Shown here: piece after piece, positions 1 through 10,049 of the stretch
How the letters are laid out: every line of letters starts with the position of its first letter
Numbering within the stretch: position 1 is the first letter of the stretch
DNA from: Choristoneura fumiferana
Lineage: Eukaryota; Arthropoda; Insecta; Lepidoptera; Tortricidae
DNA length: 64,000 nucleotides
Direction of reading: 5' to 3'
Assembly (NCBI RefSeq): GCF_025370935.1
Contig: NC_133472.1
Location: 4,033,059 to 4,097,058 of the forward strand
The notes under the pieces: model-generated
Database searches by the model: none
Told to the model about the DNA's origin: nothing
The model's input: only the letters and a program-made list of their open reading frames with translations
Program-made: the position numbers and the translations under genes

Positions 1-1320
1 TAAAAAAAGTGGTCTACGAGAAGAAGTTTGGGAACCTCTGCTATAGGCCTTATAAATAGGCTCAGAGTTGCTCAGCGAGCTATATGTAGCTCTTCGGGAT
101 TGAAGCAAAATGAGGAGATACTTCCTGAAAAGTTGCCGTTCCCGCTGGACTGCATAGAGATAAACTAATTTGTCTGAAACTAGGAAATAAATAAAATATA
201 TAATATCACTAGACAATCGATAGAGAACTCTATTAAATTCAATGAAGAAACCGTGACATATTTGAATTAAGTTCATTATAATAAATAGTAAGTGACCTCT
301 TAGCGTACGCGACACAGTCCCAATACAAACTTATATTTGCGGTTGCCTAAACGTCAAACCTCCATTGACAATAAATACTATTGGAATAAATACATAGAAA
401 ATTACATTGAAATTAAGAATCTATTGTATAACAGAGTAAGATACAAAATTATAGGGAGCATGCTCCTATTATATCTGTAAGATTCTATCTTTAAGCTTGT
501 ATTAGCGACGGCTTCCTAACGGTAAAAGTATATTGGTTTAAATGCCGCTACAAACTTACGGAGCACGCGGAAAACTTTGGAACTAATCAAACGCCGTACA
601 AAATCGATTGTTTCTATTACCAGTGGCGCCGCTGACGACTGAAACAGAAACTTGGTTTCGTAAGGTCGAAATCGTGATCTTCTATGTTAGGGAAATAAAG
701 GGCAGATCTTTATGGAAAAACCAGGAGAATAACACTATCGGATCAGACGAGATTAAACTCTATACCGTTGGCTTAAAGTGTTTTTGAATGTTTTAGTTTG
801 TGGTTTTGTGCCACTTGAAATAGCACCCGTTTGCATTACTGTTGGAATTGTAATCAAGATGAGTTATGATTGCGTGCGTACAATGACACCCGTGTCCGTA
901 TTGTCTAATTCTTTAGTACTCGTGATCGCATTCTCCGTCTCTTTTTACCCTTATCTCATACTGCAGGACAGAGAGAAATCTTGAAAATGGTCGTGGTTTC
1001 GAGTGCGGTAGGATAGACAATAAAGCCTCTGTCCGACATGGTTTTAGTGCTAAAGAAGCCGGAATATTACCACGTTTGTACTTTATTATAGCTTCATTAG
1101 GACGGCGTTTGAACTTTAGAAGAGGGGCTCTGCTAACACGCGATATTCATATATACGTACCTAGAAAGGTACGGAACCCTTGGTCCGAATCGCACTTGGC
1201 CGATTTTTTCACTCTTTCGTGCTAAAACGGCGGTACGGATTTTGATAAAATTTGCTATGCAGCTAGGCAGATATCTGAGTGAACACACATGCTATTTTTT
1301 ATCTACAACCTCATCTCCCG
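1..1320. other. AT-rich DNA, no gene seen
   Basis: No convincing coding region. The only longer open frame (778-984) is 68 codons and has no motif I recognise. Near 1195-1215 there is a short piece resembling the end of the common GGCCAAGTGCG repeat (reverse sense). Confidence 0.5.
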
Positions 1321-1385
1321 ATTTTTTAACCGACTTCATAATAAAAAGGAGGTGGTTCTACGTTCCACTGTTTGTATTTTTTTTA
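1320..1385 (+). repeat. Fragment of the AACCGACTTC...AGGAGG repeat
   Basis: A TTTTTAACCGACTTC start followed by an AAAAGGAGGTGGTTCT block. The same phrase recurs at 46675-46730 and 53770-53835, so it is a dispersed repeat end. Full length and class cannot be judged here. Confidence 0.5.
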
Positions 1386-1392
1386 TGTATGT

Positions 1393-1625
1393 TTCGAAAT
1401 CGTGGTAGCCTAGTGGTTTGAACTATGGCATCCCAAGCAGAGGATCGTGGGTTCAAACTCGGTATCGCACCTAAAAGTTTTTTGCAATTCTGTGCAATAT
1501 TACATTTGAAAACCATGGGGACACCGTACTAAGAAATTTAACGATGTGTAGTTCCCAATTCGCACTGGCCCCGCATTGGAACTATAGCCCCAGCCCTCTT
1601 ATTCCGAGAATCCCACGCCCTGCAG
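1393..1625 (+). repeat. Diverged tRNA-derived SINE (metulj-like), plus strand
   Basis: The tRNA-like head (GTGGTAGCCTAGTGGTTTGA, then GGATCGTGGGTTCAAA as box B) matches the reverse-strand SINEs at 12975-13247 and 32885-33187. The body is diverged and its end (AGCCCTCTTATTCCGAGA) recalls the usual tail. Pol III box-like motifs are visible, but it is not a tRNA gene: no acceptor stem closes. Confidence 0.6.
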
Positions 1626-1636
1626 TCTGACGAATA

Positions 1637-2031
1637 CAGGGTGGCTCATTTAGATCGGTCATTATGGGAAAGTCTAAAACTAAAGACATACGAAGATCTG
1701 TTCTTAAGAACCATGTCATCGATTTCAGTAACAAGAAAAATTGCATACTAACATTAAAGAAAAACTTGTTATCAGTACGGGAATCGAAAAACTTACATTA
1801 TTTCTATTTGGATATCAAATAGAACTACAGTTAGAATGAATAAAATGCATTGTTTTCATATTCTTTAATAATGCAAGTTTTGTTTTTCAAAACGTCCGGG
1901 TTCGATTCCCGAGTTGTTCCTAAGAACAGATCTTCGTATCGTATGTCTTATAACTATAAGACACATGACAACTGAACAGCAGTCTGAAACTTCAGAATTT
2001 CTATACTGACCGATCTAAATGAGCCACCCTG
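1637..2031. mobile_element. 395-bp TIR MITE, TA target duplication (mariner-like)
   Basis: The ends CAGGGTGGCTCATTTAGATC and its inverted copy near 2010-2031 are perfect for over 20 bp, flanked by TA on both sides. A second inner inverted pair (ACATACGAAGATCTGTTCTTA near 1686 and 1930) lengthens the stem. TA duplication plus CAG-start TIRs suggest Tc1/mariner mobilisation. No transposase is encoded. Confidence 0.8.
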
Positions 2032-2396
2032 TATAGGCAGAGATGATGATAATGATGATGACTTACTTTCAGAATTTAGCTTTATGAGTGGCTTTGAACA
2101 AAACTAAGGTTATCGAGACGCAGCTGTGAACCTTATAACGGCTCGCAGCGTATAAACTTTTCTCTTTAATATACAAGTTAAAATGAAGCTTGCGCTAGTG
2201 ATGGGAAAGACTTTGCTATGTTCACGGCACCTCCTTTCAATTCGTTACTCCGTGTAAATTGGGTGAGTAAAAAAAGATTGTATTTGGTTCGTTAGTTATT
2301 TTATGAGAAAATATCGGACACTAAGTACTTTTTCTTTTGTCAATAGAAAGAAAATAAAAAAAGGTAAAGCGAGTCAAAGTTCGGGAGAAAAGAGTT

Positions 2397-2636
2397 AAGT
2401 GATTCCACTGAGGCGTAGCTGACGCTGCCAAGAGCGTAGTCAGCGATATCGGCAATTTTTGAAAATTTATTAGTTTTTCTTTTACAAATATACTATTTTA
2501 CTCGCAAATGTGATGAAAAACATCGTATGTCGCACGGGCGGTACTAAAATTACTACTAATCGACTTCGGGCTTCTAATAGACTCTCGTTCGTAATTCCTT
2601 ATTTACCGCCTTTAAGACACAATGTACTAATGTTCA
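2397..2636 (+). repeat. Partial copy of GC/AT mosaic repeat family R
   Basis: Shares long stretches with 20265-20735 (same strand) and with the inverted copy 27601-27915: GCTGACGCTGCCAAGAGCG, GATGAAAAACATCGTATGTCG, CGTTCGTAATTCCTTATTTA and CACAATGTACTA. This copy lacks the tandem-duplicated section of the 20-kb copy. Confidence 0.65.
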
Positions 2637-2736
2637 ATTGACAATAGGAAAATACGTCTCCTATACTTTCTGATAATTTAGCTGACGGACTACCTAATTA
2701 GAATCTTAAAGACACCAGTCTAATACTTATAGTCTA

Positions 2737-3073
2737 CTAGTGTTTACCCGCGGTTTCGCACACGTAAATCATTAGATCAAGCAGCTGAATTGAAATTCAG
2801 GGTTTTTAAAAATTCCCGTGGGAATTCCCGAAATTCAAATGACGTTACATTAAAAACAATCATGTCAAATTTCATGTCTCTTAGCCCAGCGGTTGTTTCG
2901 AGATTTTATCCCTATCCCGTGGGAATATCGGAACAAAAAGTAGCCTATGTTTTATTCCCGATGTCCAGCTATCGACATATAAAATTTCATCCAAATCCGT
3001 CAAGCCGTTTCAGCGTGAAGGAGTAACAAACACACTCACTCACTCATAAACTCGCATTTATAATATTAGTAGG
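2737..3073 (-). mobile_element. Non-autonomous Helitron-like element, reverse strand
   Basis: Reading the minus strand, the element starts near TCCTACTAATATTATAAATG (3073 side) and ends with a GCGAAACCGCGGG hairpin followed by CTAG (2737-2740). These are Helitron hallmarks: 5'-TC, a GC-rich hairpin, 3'-CTRR and no target duplication. The middle carries the usual 'GTTACTCCTTCACGCTGAAAC' region. The open frame 2790-3026 inside it is not a gene. Confidence 0.65.
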
Positions 3074-3111
3074 ATTAAGTATAGTTTCTCGTGTGTTACT
3101 TTTTAAACACT

Positions 3112-3266
3112 GGCCCTGGTTTCTCTGACCGGCAACCGGTGACCGACACGTGTCTTTCAGAGAAACCAACCTCAAACATTCCCGAACAAAACATTCGAAC
3201 GTCGTCGTTCGCGGACACGCGTCGGTAACCGGTCGCCGGCGGCGGGTGGTCAGAGAAACCAGGGCC
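3112..3266. mobile_element. GC-rich foldback/MITE
   Basis: GGCCCTGGTTTCTCTGACC at the left end is repeated inverted at the right end (GGTCAGAGAAACCAGGGCC). The inner arms (CGGCAACCGGTGACCGACAC / its imperfect inverse) extend the stem to about 45 bp. No clear target duplication. Open frames across it on both strands follow from the palindrome and are not genes. Confidence 0.7.
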
Positions 3267-3387
3267 TTAGGAGACTTAGGAGGTTCTAAAATAGTGAATT
3301 TAGGTTTGTATGCCGTTACAGAGCAAGCTAGCATATACAACTTGAAAAAAATGAGCTTGAGACCCTGAAGACAGTGTTGTGGCGCGC

Positions 3388-3455
3388 CATGGAAGGCCTA
3401 TGTCCAGCAGTGGACTGCTGTACGCTGAAGATGATGATGATGATGATAGTGAAAA
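3388..3455 (+). repeat. 3' end of RTE-type LINE with (GAT)n tail
   Basis: GCCTATGTCCAGCAGTGGAC (coding AYVQQW in the parent) followed by a (GAT)6-like run, identical in layout to the end of the RTE fragment at 60313-60617. Only the last 20 codons' worth survives. Confidence 0.6.
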
Positions 3456-3869
3456 ATTACCAAAAGGAAGCTTTCACGTAAAAACCGCATCGAAATCAGT
3501 CCAAACAAGGAAGGACATTTTCGTCAAGCTTATAGCACCCCTCCTTTTGTGTCGGGGGTTAAAAACCTTTATTCCATCCCTAGACACAATCTCCGGCATT
3601 ATTCAAGAGCCTGCCTTAAAAAGATAGCACTTACTCCTACGTTCAAAATCCAACAACACTAAGAAAACCACCAGGTACCGGGTCGGAGAACCCTCTCATG
3701 CGAGTACATGACTTGCGTTAGAAATGTGCACGGAGTGCCTCCATGTTATTCCATCACCGTGGTCGATTTGAAATTCAATTTCGGACATTGAGTAGGTACG
3801 GAAATAGAGGTGAATTTAAACGGCGGAACGTAAGCCCTTGCTCTCTTTCTCACATATGGTGATGTTAAT

Positions 3870-4110
3870 GGCTGTGAATGCAATAGAGAGCAATGCAATG
3901 TTTTCAAAGTTTTTTGAAATTAACCACGAGCTTTACGTTGAAGGAAAACATCGTGAGGAAACCTGCACACACCTGTGATGTAATTCAATGGTGTGTGTGA
4001 AGTTCCCATCCGCAATGGGCCCGCGTGGGAAGTACGGCCCAAGCCATGAATGCCCTCTCATTCTGAGAGCAGGCCTGTGCCCAGCACTGGGACGTATTAT
4101 AGGCGGGATG
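3870..4110 (+). repeat. Partial metulj-like SINE, plus strand
   Basis: Contains the body of the SINE: CCACGAGCTTTACGTTGAAG, AACATCGTGAGGAAACCTGC, then AGGCCTGTGCCCAGCACTGGGACGTATTATAGGC at the end. The tRNA-like head is missing (5' truncation). Confidence 0.65.
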
Positions 4111-5580
4111 TCAATGGAACACGTACCTATTCAGCATTAAACAGCATATACTTAGTGTATATATGTATACTTACATATTTTTTTCCATATAGCTACTTAT
4201 ATATTTTTTTACTTTCCTTTGTAGTCGAAATGAAAAGCAGTGTTTAACTCGGGAAAAACACCAATATCACACTCGAAGTATGCTCGGGTGCCAAATTATC
4301 TGGTGTGATATTGCTTCTTTTTCTCCCTCTTTGAACAATCTACCTACTATGGTGCTCGTAGACTAGATACAGCAATATTAAATTCCAGGAAACCCTCGTC
4401 GCTTATTGGCTAAAAGTGCCTATGACGTTGCACCGTTGCGAATAACCAATCAGCGAGCGTGTAACATGAAAAACAGGGCATGAAAACGAACGTAGTGGTC
4501 CATTAAACGTTATTGAGTTTTTGTGACAAAGTAACGAAGTGAATCGCGACCTCATTTAAGTTTTTGTTTGTCGATATGCAATAATTGGGTTTTTGTGCAC
4601 TTGATACTTTTTTGGCGAAGGCTGGTGTCAGTAAATATTGTGGTCTACTGATATTCCATCCTCCTGCGGTCCGAGTAAAATTTTTGTTTTGTGAACAGAA
4701 AGAAATAGTACATTGTTGTGAGGCTGGAAAGTGAGCAATAGACGGACGAGTTAGTTTGAAGGGGGGTTAGTCTGAACAGAAGGGGAGGCCTTCGATAATA
4801 CTAGTTCATCTATTTCACTTTTGGCCGAGACTAAATATTGTGTTTTCACGATCACTGCGAGGAAATAAAAAACATTTATCACAGAACAATAACAATCCAA
4901 AGACTGCGTTGCTCCCGCCGTGTGACACTCTTTACCGGCCCGGATAATACCTACCGATGGAAATACCAACCCGATTTTTCTTGTACACGCCCATAGAAAC
5001 TCATGTATTTAAATAAGTTTAAAGTTCTTAATTAATTGAAAAATTTGTACTTCACATTCACATAGTACATTCGGCAGTTATTCATACAATTATTTTGTAC
5101 TTTATAAAGTACGCGGGACTTAAGAGGTTAAATTAAATAGGATTAGGAGAAGGTTAGGCGCCCCATTAAGTGACGATAAAATATTTAATTTAAGAAAAAA
5201 AACAGCAATAGGTGGCTCCACTGCCCCTAGCAGCCCCGGGCCGTGACCCCCGTGGCCCTAGAGTACAAGCAAATAAGCCCCTGTCGTCGACTGTACTATT
5301 CTTGTACGGTTTAGAGATTGCGGACGAAGCCGCAGGTCAAAGCTAGTTAGTGCCTATTGTGATATTGACGGAACCCAAACAGTGACGGACACGCTTGGAT
5401 GGTTCTTGATTGGTTAGTCAGTCTATAAATTATGAAGATTTAGGCCAATTTAAATACGAACGGTCAAGGCGAACGGATTCCATCCGGGCCGAGTTGCATA
5501 ACAACTAATATTAGGTTAACTTTGTTTGTGTGAACTCTGCGGAACTACTGAACTTTTTTTTGGCCTTGTTACTATTAACG
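4110..5580. other. No gene seen; small hairpin and repeat scraps
   Basis: At about 4262-4312 CAATATCACAC and GTGTGATATTG form a short hairpin. At 4930-5000 there is a fragment (GGAAATACCAACCCGAT, TGTACACGCCCATA) also found inside the hAT-like element at 14110-14180. Around 5305-5335 a Helitron-type end (GCGGACGAAGCCGC then CTAG) is visible. No open frame has recognisable protein features. Confidence 0.45.
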
Positions 5581-5584
5581 TCTC

Positions 5585-5821
5585 TACCGTGAACTCATGT
5601 TTCTATAGTCCCAAGCGTTCATCAAAAGTCCAAACGGACTCTTTAACATTTAGAACAATTACAGACCTGCTAACGTTTAGGAGGTTCATCGTGCATTTTC
5701 TATTGGATTAGGCGATGAACCTCCTAGATGACGTTAGCAGTTCCGTAATTGTTCGAAATGTTAAAAAGTCCGTTTGGACTATTGATGAACGCTGGGACTA
5801 TAGGAACGTGAGTTTACGGTA
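5585..5821. mobile_element. 237-bp foldback element with ~107-bp arms
   Basis: Left arm 5585-5691 and right arm 5713-5821 are near-complete inverted copies, separated by only about 21 bases. Matching phrases include CTATAGTCCC, GTTCATCAAAAGTCCAAACG, GAACAATTAC, GCTAACGT and AGGAGGTTCATCG. It encodes nothing; such a hairpin fits a MITE/foldback and would form a long dsRNA if transcribed. Confidence 0.8.
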
Positions 5822-6004
5822 CACATTACACCGTATCATGCCCTGACCCTAACAGGAACGTGTCAGACGGAGTGTCAAACGGAATTTCAAACGCATACAT
5901 GACACGCGACGCCGACGGTTGGTTACGAAATGTGCCAGTGGACATAGTCTCATACTTTTCAATAATAACCTAACCATAAAAATTTCATTTTCAATAAAGC
6001 TTTT

Positions 6005-6245
6005 TTTGCTGACTGTACTTGCATTGTCACCCAAACTACATTTGCATACCAAATTTCAAGTCGATGCTATTAACCGTTAAAGTCCGTCCTGCGGAGACGA
6101 CTGGACTACCAGGATGTCACTACCAGATTATTGTATCGTCACGTGATTTATATAAGTATGCCAAATTTCAAGTCAATCCGACTACTGGAAGTTGGTCGAA
6201 TTTAACTTGCAAGATTTGACTACAGACAGACAGACAGACAACGGG
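6005..6245 (+). repeat. 3'-tail repeat ending in (ACAG)n, family T, plus
   Basis: Recognised by CAAATTTCAAGTCGATGC, GTCCTGCGGAGACGA, CCAGGATGTCACTACCAGAT, ACTGGAAGTTGG and a terminal (ACAG) run at 6222-6240. Copies at 14470-14700 (minus), 44040-44280 (plus) and 49695-49935 (plus). Simple-repeat tails suggest a non-LTR retrotransposon 3' end, but I see no coding part. Confidence 0.6.
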
Positions 6246-6689
6246 ACAGGTGAAACACGTTGCTATTACGCTCATGTCCTCGCGTACTTTATAAAGGACC
6301 AATTAACACTAAGAATAACGGCCGAATGTACTTTATAAAGTACAAATTGTTCATTGAACAAAGAATTCTAAGAATTTTTAAATAATATCCAAAATAACAA
6401 AGCAGGTCAACCATATTTATCTATGGCATATTTCAGACCTTACCTCTCTGAATCCATGGTGTTTCTAGCTCGAATCCAGGTCGTCGAAGTTTGCGGATCT
6501 GTAACAAAAGGTACACTTTATAATCTTTGCTTTAAAGATAACAATAGCTTAGCAATAAGGTAACCTGTCCACTGTCCAACTCCCCCGTTTGCTACTCTAT
6601 TCAATTTTTGGTGCATCTCAATTGAGCCAATCGCAAGCAAGACAGTAACGTCAAACCATCGACATGTATGTATAGACTGGTTGATTCGA

Positions 6690-6930
6690 TTTGTAGCATT
6701 CGAACATGGCGGATGTAGACGATATCTAATTTTGGTATTTCTGCTTCTTTGGCTAGTTGAAGTATAATTTTGATAGTGTTTTATGCGGCGATTAACCTTA
6801 ACAGTGAACAGTGATCACAAAATTCTATATTGCTCTCGTGTCTGTCATTTTTTAATGCGCAAGTGGTCTCCGCGTGGTTTCTGGAATTTTGCTATCAAGT
6901 TGCAAAAACTACAATCACCGTACAACGTGA
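6690..6930 (+). repeat. Dispersed repeat with inverted copy at 30.6-30.9 kb
   Basis: Shares ordered blocks with 30605-30865 read on the opposite strand: TTCGATTTGTAGCATTCGAA, ATGCGGCGATTAACCTTAAC, ATTCTATATTGCTCTCGTGT and ATCAAGTTGCAAAAACTACA. Termini unclear. The overlapping open frame 6783-6980 is not conserved in the second copy and is not proposed as a gene. Confidence 0.6.
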
Positions 6931-7149
6931 ATAAGAAGAATATATTTATCTTTAATTTAACTGACATTGGCCGCCATTAAGAGGAATTAATAATTATAGA
7001 CTGGTTTCGTACGTCAAAACGGCGCACAAAATTTGTTCACGGCGCGAATTTGTTAACCTTTGACTATAGTTTGTTGACGTCCGTGACGGGGGTTGTGTCA
7101 AAGTAATATGAATGATTGATGCGCCGCGCGTTTTGTTCCAAACAGCCAG

Positions 7150-7345
7150 TCTAGTGCGTCTAGGTCTAGGATTGATGGCCGATGGGGTTAGAAGGTTCTC
7201 GAATGGCGTCCGCGGACCGGGAGACGAGCTGTCGGTAGGCCTCCAACAAGATGGAGCGGATGCGGAAAGCACAAGGCCGGTCTGAGTGGAGAGTTTTGAG
7301 GGAAGCTTATGTCCAGCAGTGGACGTCTTGCGGCTAACATGAGGG
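7150..7345 (+). pseudogene. RTE-type reverse transcriptase C-terminus, internally deleted
   Basis: The DNA parallels 60405-60617: GATGGCCGATGGGG, CTCGAATGGCGTCCGCGGACC, GTCGGTAGGCCTCCAACAAG, then the copy jumps from TGGAGCG to GATGCGG, dropping about 35 bases present in the 60-kb copy. A TAG interrupts the frame at the GRWG position. It ends CAGCAGTGGACGTCTTGCGG followed by an ATG/GTG repeat tail. Dead LINE fragment; the opposite-strand frame 6994-7419 is its shadow. Confidence 0.75.
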
Positions 7346-8267
7346 TGATGATGAGACAGTCTAGTGGCGTAAGGTACATCTGTAAATGCGTCAAGCGGAT
7401 CTCTCGACACTAACGCCATCTAGCGATAATTCGCGTGTCACGAAACCCTCATTCATTAGTTTCATTGTTCAAACATAGAACAGCTGAATTCAACAAATCA
7501 AGTGAAACTACCAATCAAGACGGACCACAGATAAAAAACGGTTTGATTGGCCAGTTGTCTGAGTTTCATTTGTTTATCTTTAGTTAATTATCCAAAACCG
7601 CGAGGCCACTGCTCGAAGCACAACCACAGTATAAATTCAGCAACTAATCTACAATGCGACCTGAGGCCGTACTGTCTAACGTGCTGACGTTCGTGATCGC
7701 GTTCACCATCTTTTTTTCTACCCTCGTCTTACCGCGTCACAGCCAGAAGAGCCACTTCTTTGATCTGAACATATGCCACCTTTATAATCAGCCTACGCAT
7801 AATGTCAGCCTCGCCTGACCGTTTGATAGAAAGAAGTGGTGAAGACGAATGTGATTCCAAGTGACAATAAGGTCTCAGGTTTCATCCTTGGCCGACACAT
7901 CATCAAGGGCTTACTTTAGTTCAATTTTGCGTCTTACACCGCCGGCGGTGTGTTGGCTGGTAGGTGCATACAGCAGTACTTAAACGTGACTATCGAATAT
8001 GTGCCGTAGTATCTATTAAGTTATAATCTGTGACAGCGTGCTTGTGTCTATCTAGTGCGAATTCAGCATATTGTTCTGAGATCACATACCGGCTTTATAC
8101 TGTTGAAAAAGTAATCGGTAAATAAAGTGAGAATCTAGGTTCAGCTGCAATCGATACAATAGACAGTACAGACAGTATTTATCATGAGAATCGTTCTACT
8201 TGCCGCGGGAACTAGTTCGAACTAGATCGGTGCCAGGAAATCAGCCTCCGGTTGGCCTGGTCTCCTA

Positions 8268-8512
8268 TTTTTAACCCCCGACGCAAAAAGAGGGGTGTTA
8301 TAAGTTTGATCGCTCTGTGTGTCTGTCGGTCTGTCTGTGGCACCGTAGCTCTTAAACGGATGGACCGATTTGAACGCGGTTTTTTTATTTGTAAGCAGGT
8401 TTTCTAGCCATGGTTCTCAGACATGTTTTATCAGAATCGGTTCAGCCGTTTTTGAGATATTGAACTTTGAAGTGACAAAGTCGGGGGATTTTCCAACTTT
8501 TTGTTGGTAAGG
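8268..8512 (+). repeat. TTAACCCCCGACGC repeat, family P, plus
   Basis: Starts TTAACCCCCGACGCAAAAAG, includes GTGTCTGTC simple repeats, TGGCACCGTAGCTCTTAAAC, ATCGGTTCAGCCGTTTTTGA, and ends AAGTCGGGGGATTTTCCAAC. Full or partial copies at 49027-49258, 51540-51790 (plus) and 16995-17080, 33775-33860, 44945-45040 (minus). The ends are mutually complementary (CCCCCGAC / GTCGGGGG). Class uncertain. Confidence 0.65.
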
Positions 8513-8514
8513 TT

Positions 8515-9052
8515 ACGGGGGACGCTCGATTATAATGAAAATTTGCTTTTTAAAGTTGAATATTTTGCAAACAAATCACTGAATCGAAAAATCGTTACGA
8601 TATCCCACACTACAAGGTTGGATGAGAAAAAAAAACACCCCCACTTTACGTCACTTTACCTCCCACTCTAAAATTTTTTTTGTTTTTTTTTTTATTATTA
8701 CCATTTTGTCGGCATACTTTACATATATCCCTACTAATATTATAAATGTGAAAGTAACTCTGTCTGTCTGTCTGTTACGCTTTACCACTGAACCGATTTT
8801 GATGAAATTTCGTATAAAATATAGGTAGTTTGAACCCGAAGGATCAACATAGGATACCTTTTATTCCGGTAGAGGGCGCCACCGCGCGATAACCTAGATC
8901 CGCGCAGAAGAAGTCGCGGGCATAAGCTAGTATTACATATTCGTGCAAAATTACAGCTTCTAGCATTGATAGTCCCTTTGCAAAGCCGCAGACAGACAGA
9001 CGTGGAAACTATAAGGGTTCCATTTTTGGCATTTTGGCTACGGAACCCTAAA
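8515..9052 (+). repeat. GGTTCCGTAGCC repeat, family G, split by a Helitron
   Basis: Matches the long copy 28358-28940 in order: GGGGGACGCTCGATT, CACCCCCACTTTACGTC, TTTGTCGGCATA, TTCGTGCAAAATTACAGCTT, and an end at TTTGGCTACGGAACCCTAAAA. The match is interrupted at 8728-8930 by the Helitron-like element. Confidence 0.7.
8728..8930 (+). mobile_element. Helitron-like element nested in family G repeat
   Basis: Begins TCCCTACTAATATTATAAAT directly after an A and ends at CTAG directly before a T, with a GC-rich imperfect hairpin (CGCGCAGAAGAAGTCGCGGG) just upstream. No target duplication: the host repeat reads ACATATA before and TATTACATATTCG after. This is the A/T target and terminal layout expected of Helitrons. 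Non-autonomous; no Rep/helicase. Confidence 0.75.
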
Positions 9053-9303
9053 AACAGCTTCAAGCGCGAAGCCGAGGGCTGTAATACAACTACAACTTTA
9101 TGGAACCTCTAATCCTCAAACCTGCGTGGGCGCCGCGTTGCGATCACTCAGCGGGCCTTCATTAGTTGGGTGTAGGGCTGTACCACCGGCGATATTATCT
9201 GCCCAAGCGGAGCGTGTAAATAATCTGACGAGTCCTCCCGCTCTAGATATAGGTTATCAGTTTATTTTATTTTTTTATTTAAATGGCATATGCTAATACA
9301 CTC

Positions 9304-9662
9304 AATACAGTATTTGACAACTCCTGATTTTGCCATATCTTAATATTATTATGAAAATTTAGATAAACAGATAGTGTTTAGCGAAGAGAAAATTTAAATC
9401 GGTTGAAAATTGGATTTATAGTGATTTTTTGAAAAATCTATGTACCTATCTCTTTCTCAAACGCTTTTCTCTATGCAGCAAGTATGGCGGTACTGGCGTG
9501 TGACGTCACATGCAGTATGTCTTTCTCTGTCTAATCTTGAATTTCAAACCTTTATAACTTTGTTATTTGTAAAGGTAGCTTAAAAAATGTTTTTCTATTC
9601 GATAACAGGTATTGTGTAGTTTTAATTTATAAAACATATACAAAATAGTCAAATACCTTATT
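9304..9662 (-). mobile_element. ~360-bp TIR MITE with central TGACGTCA palindrome (copy 1)
   Basis: Ends AATACAGTATTTGAC and GTCAAATACCTTATT are inverted repeats. The centre holds GTACTGGCGTGTGACGTCAC, a near palindrome. Opposite orientation to copies at 26995-27354 and 43173-43495; phrases such as AGTATGGCGGTACTGGCG and TATAACTTTGTTATTTGTAA are shared. Confidence 0.75.
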
Positions 9663-9906
9663 TTGGTATCGCCACTGTTACCAGTTTGGTGGCGATTAAG
9701 CGCTCAATACATTGATTGAATCATGCACCATACAAAACAGTTCACAGCTAAAAACTAACATGCACAAAATACCTACTTACATTTTTTACATATTTTTTCT
9801 AAAAGGTTTGTTTTCAGTCTCTTTTTTAGGACCGGTTTACTACACTTAGGTTTGTCTCATAACCACCTTATTTCGTTAAACGGCCTCGGCATTAAATATT
9901 TATTTA

Positions 9907-10047
9907 GGAGCTGTTTCACCATCCATTGATGAGCGGTAACTGACGGTTAAATGTGATGCCGTCTCCGTCTATTCGAACAGAACAAATAGAGACGGCATAA
10001 CACCTAACCGCCAGTTAACACTAATCAATGGATGGTGACACAGCCCC
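9907..10047. mobile_element. Tourist-like (PIF/Harbinger) MITE, TTA duplication
   Basis: 141-bp palindromic element: GGAGCTGTTTCACCATCC at the left, inverse with CAGCCCC at the right, centre TGCCGTCTCCGTCTATTCGA. TTA flanks both ends (9904-9906, 10048-10050). GGGGCTGTTTCACC-type TIRs plus a 3-bp TWA duplication are diagnostic of Tourist/PIF-Harbinger MITEs. Sister copies at 15614, 45264, 45452 and 47732. Confidence 0.85.
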
Positions 10048-10049
10048 TT

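Noticed and set aside
5205..5290. Local GC-rich patch as a CpG island promoter
   Set aside because: Very short, no coding start or motif follows.
6994..7419. 141-codon open frame, the longest in the window
   Set aside because: It runs antisense through a dead RTE fragment; the sense strand explains the sequence.
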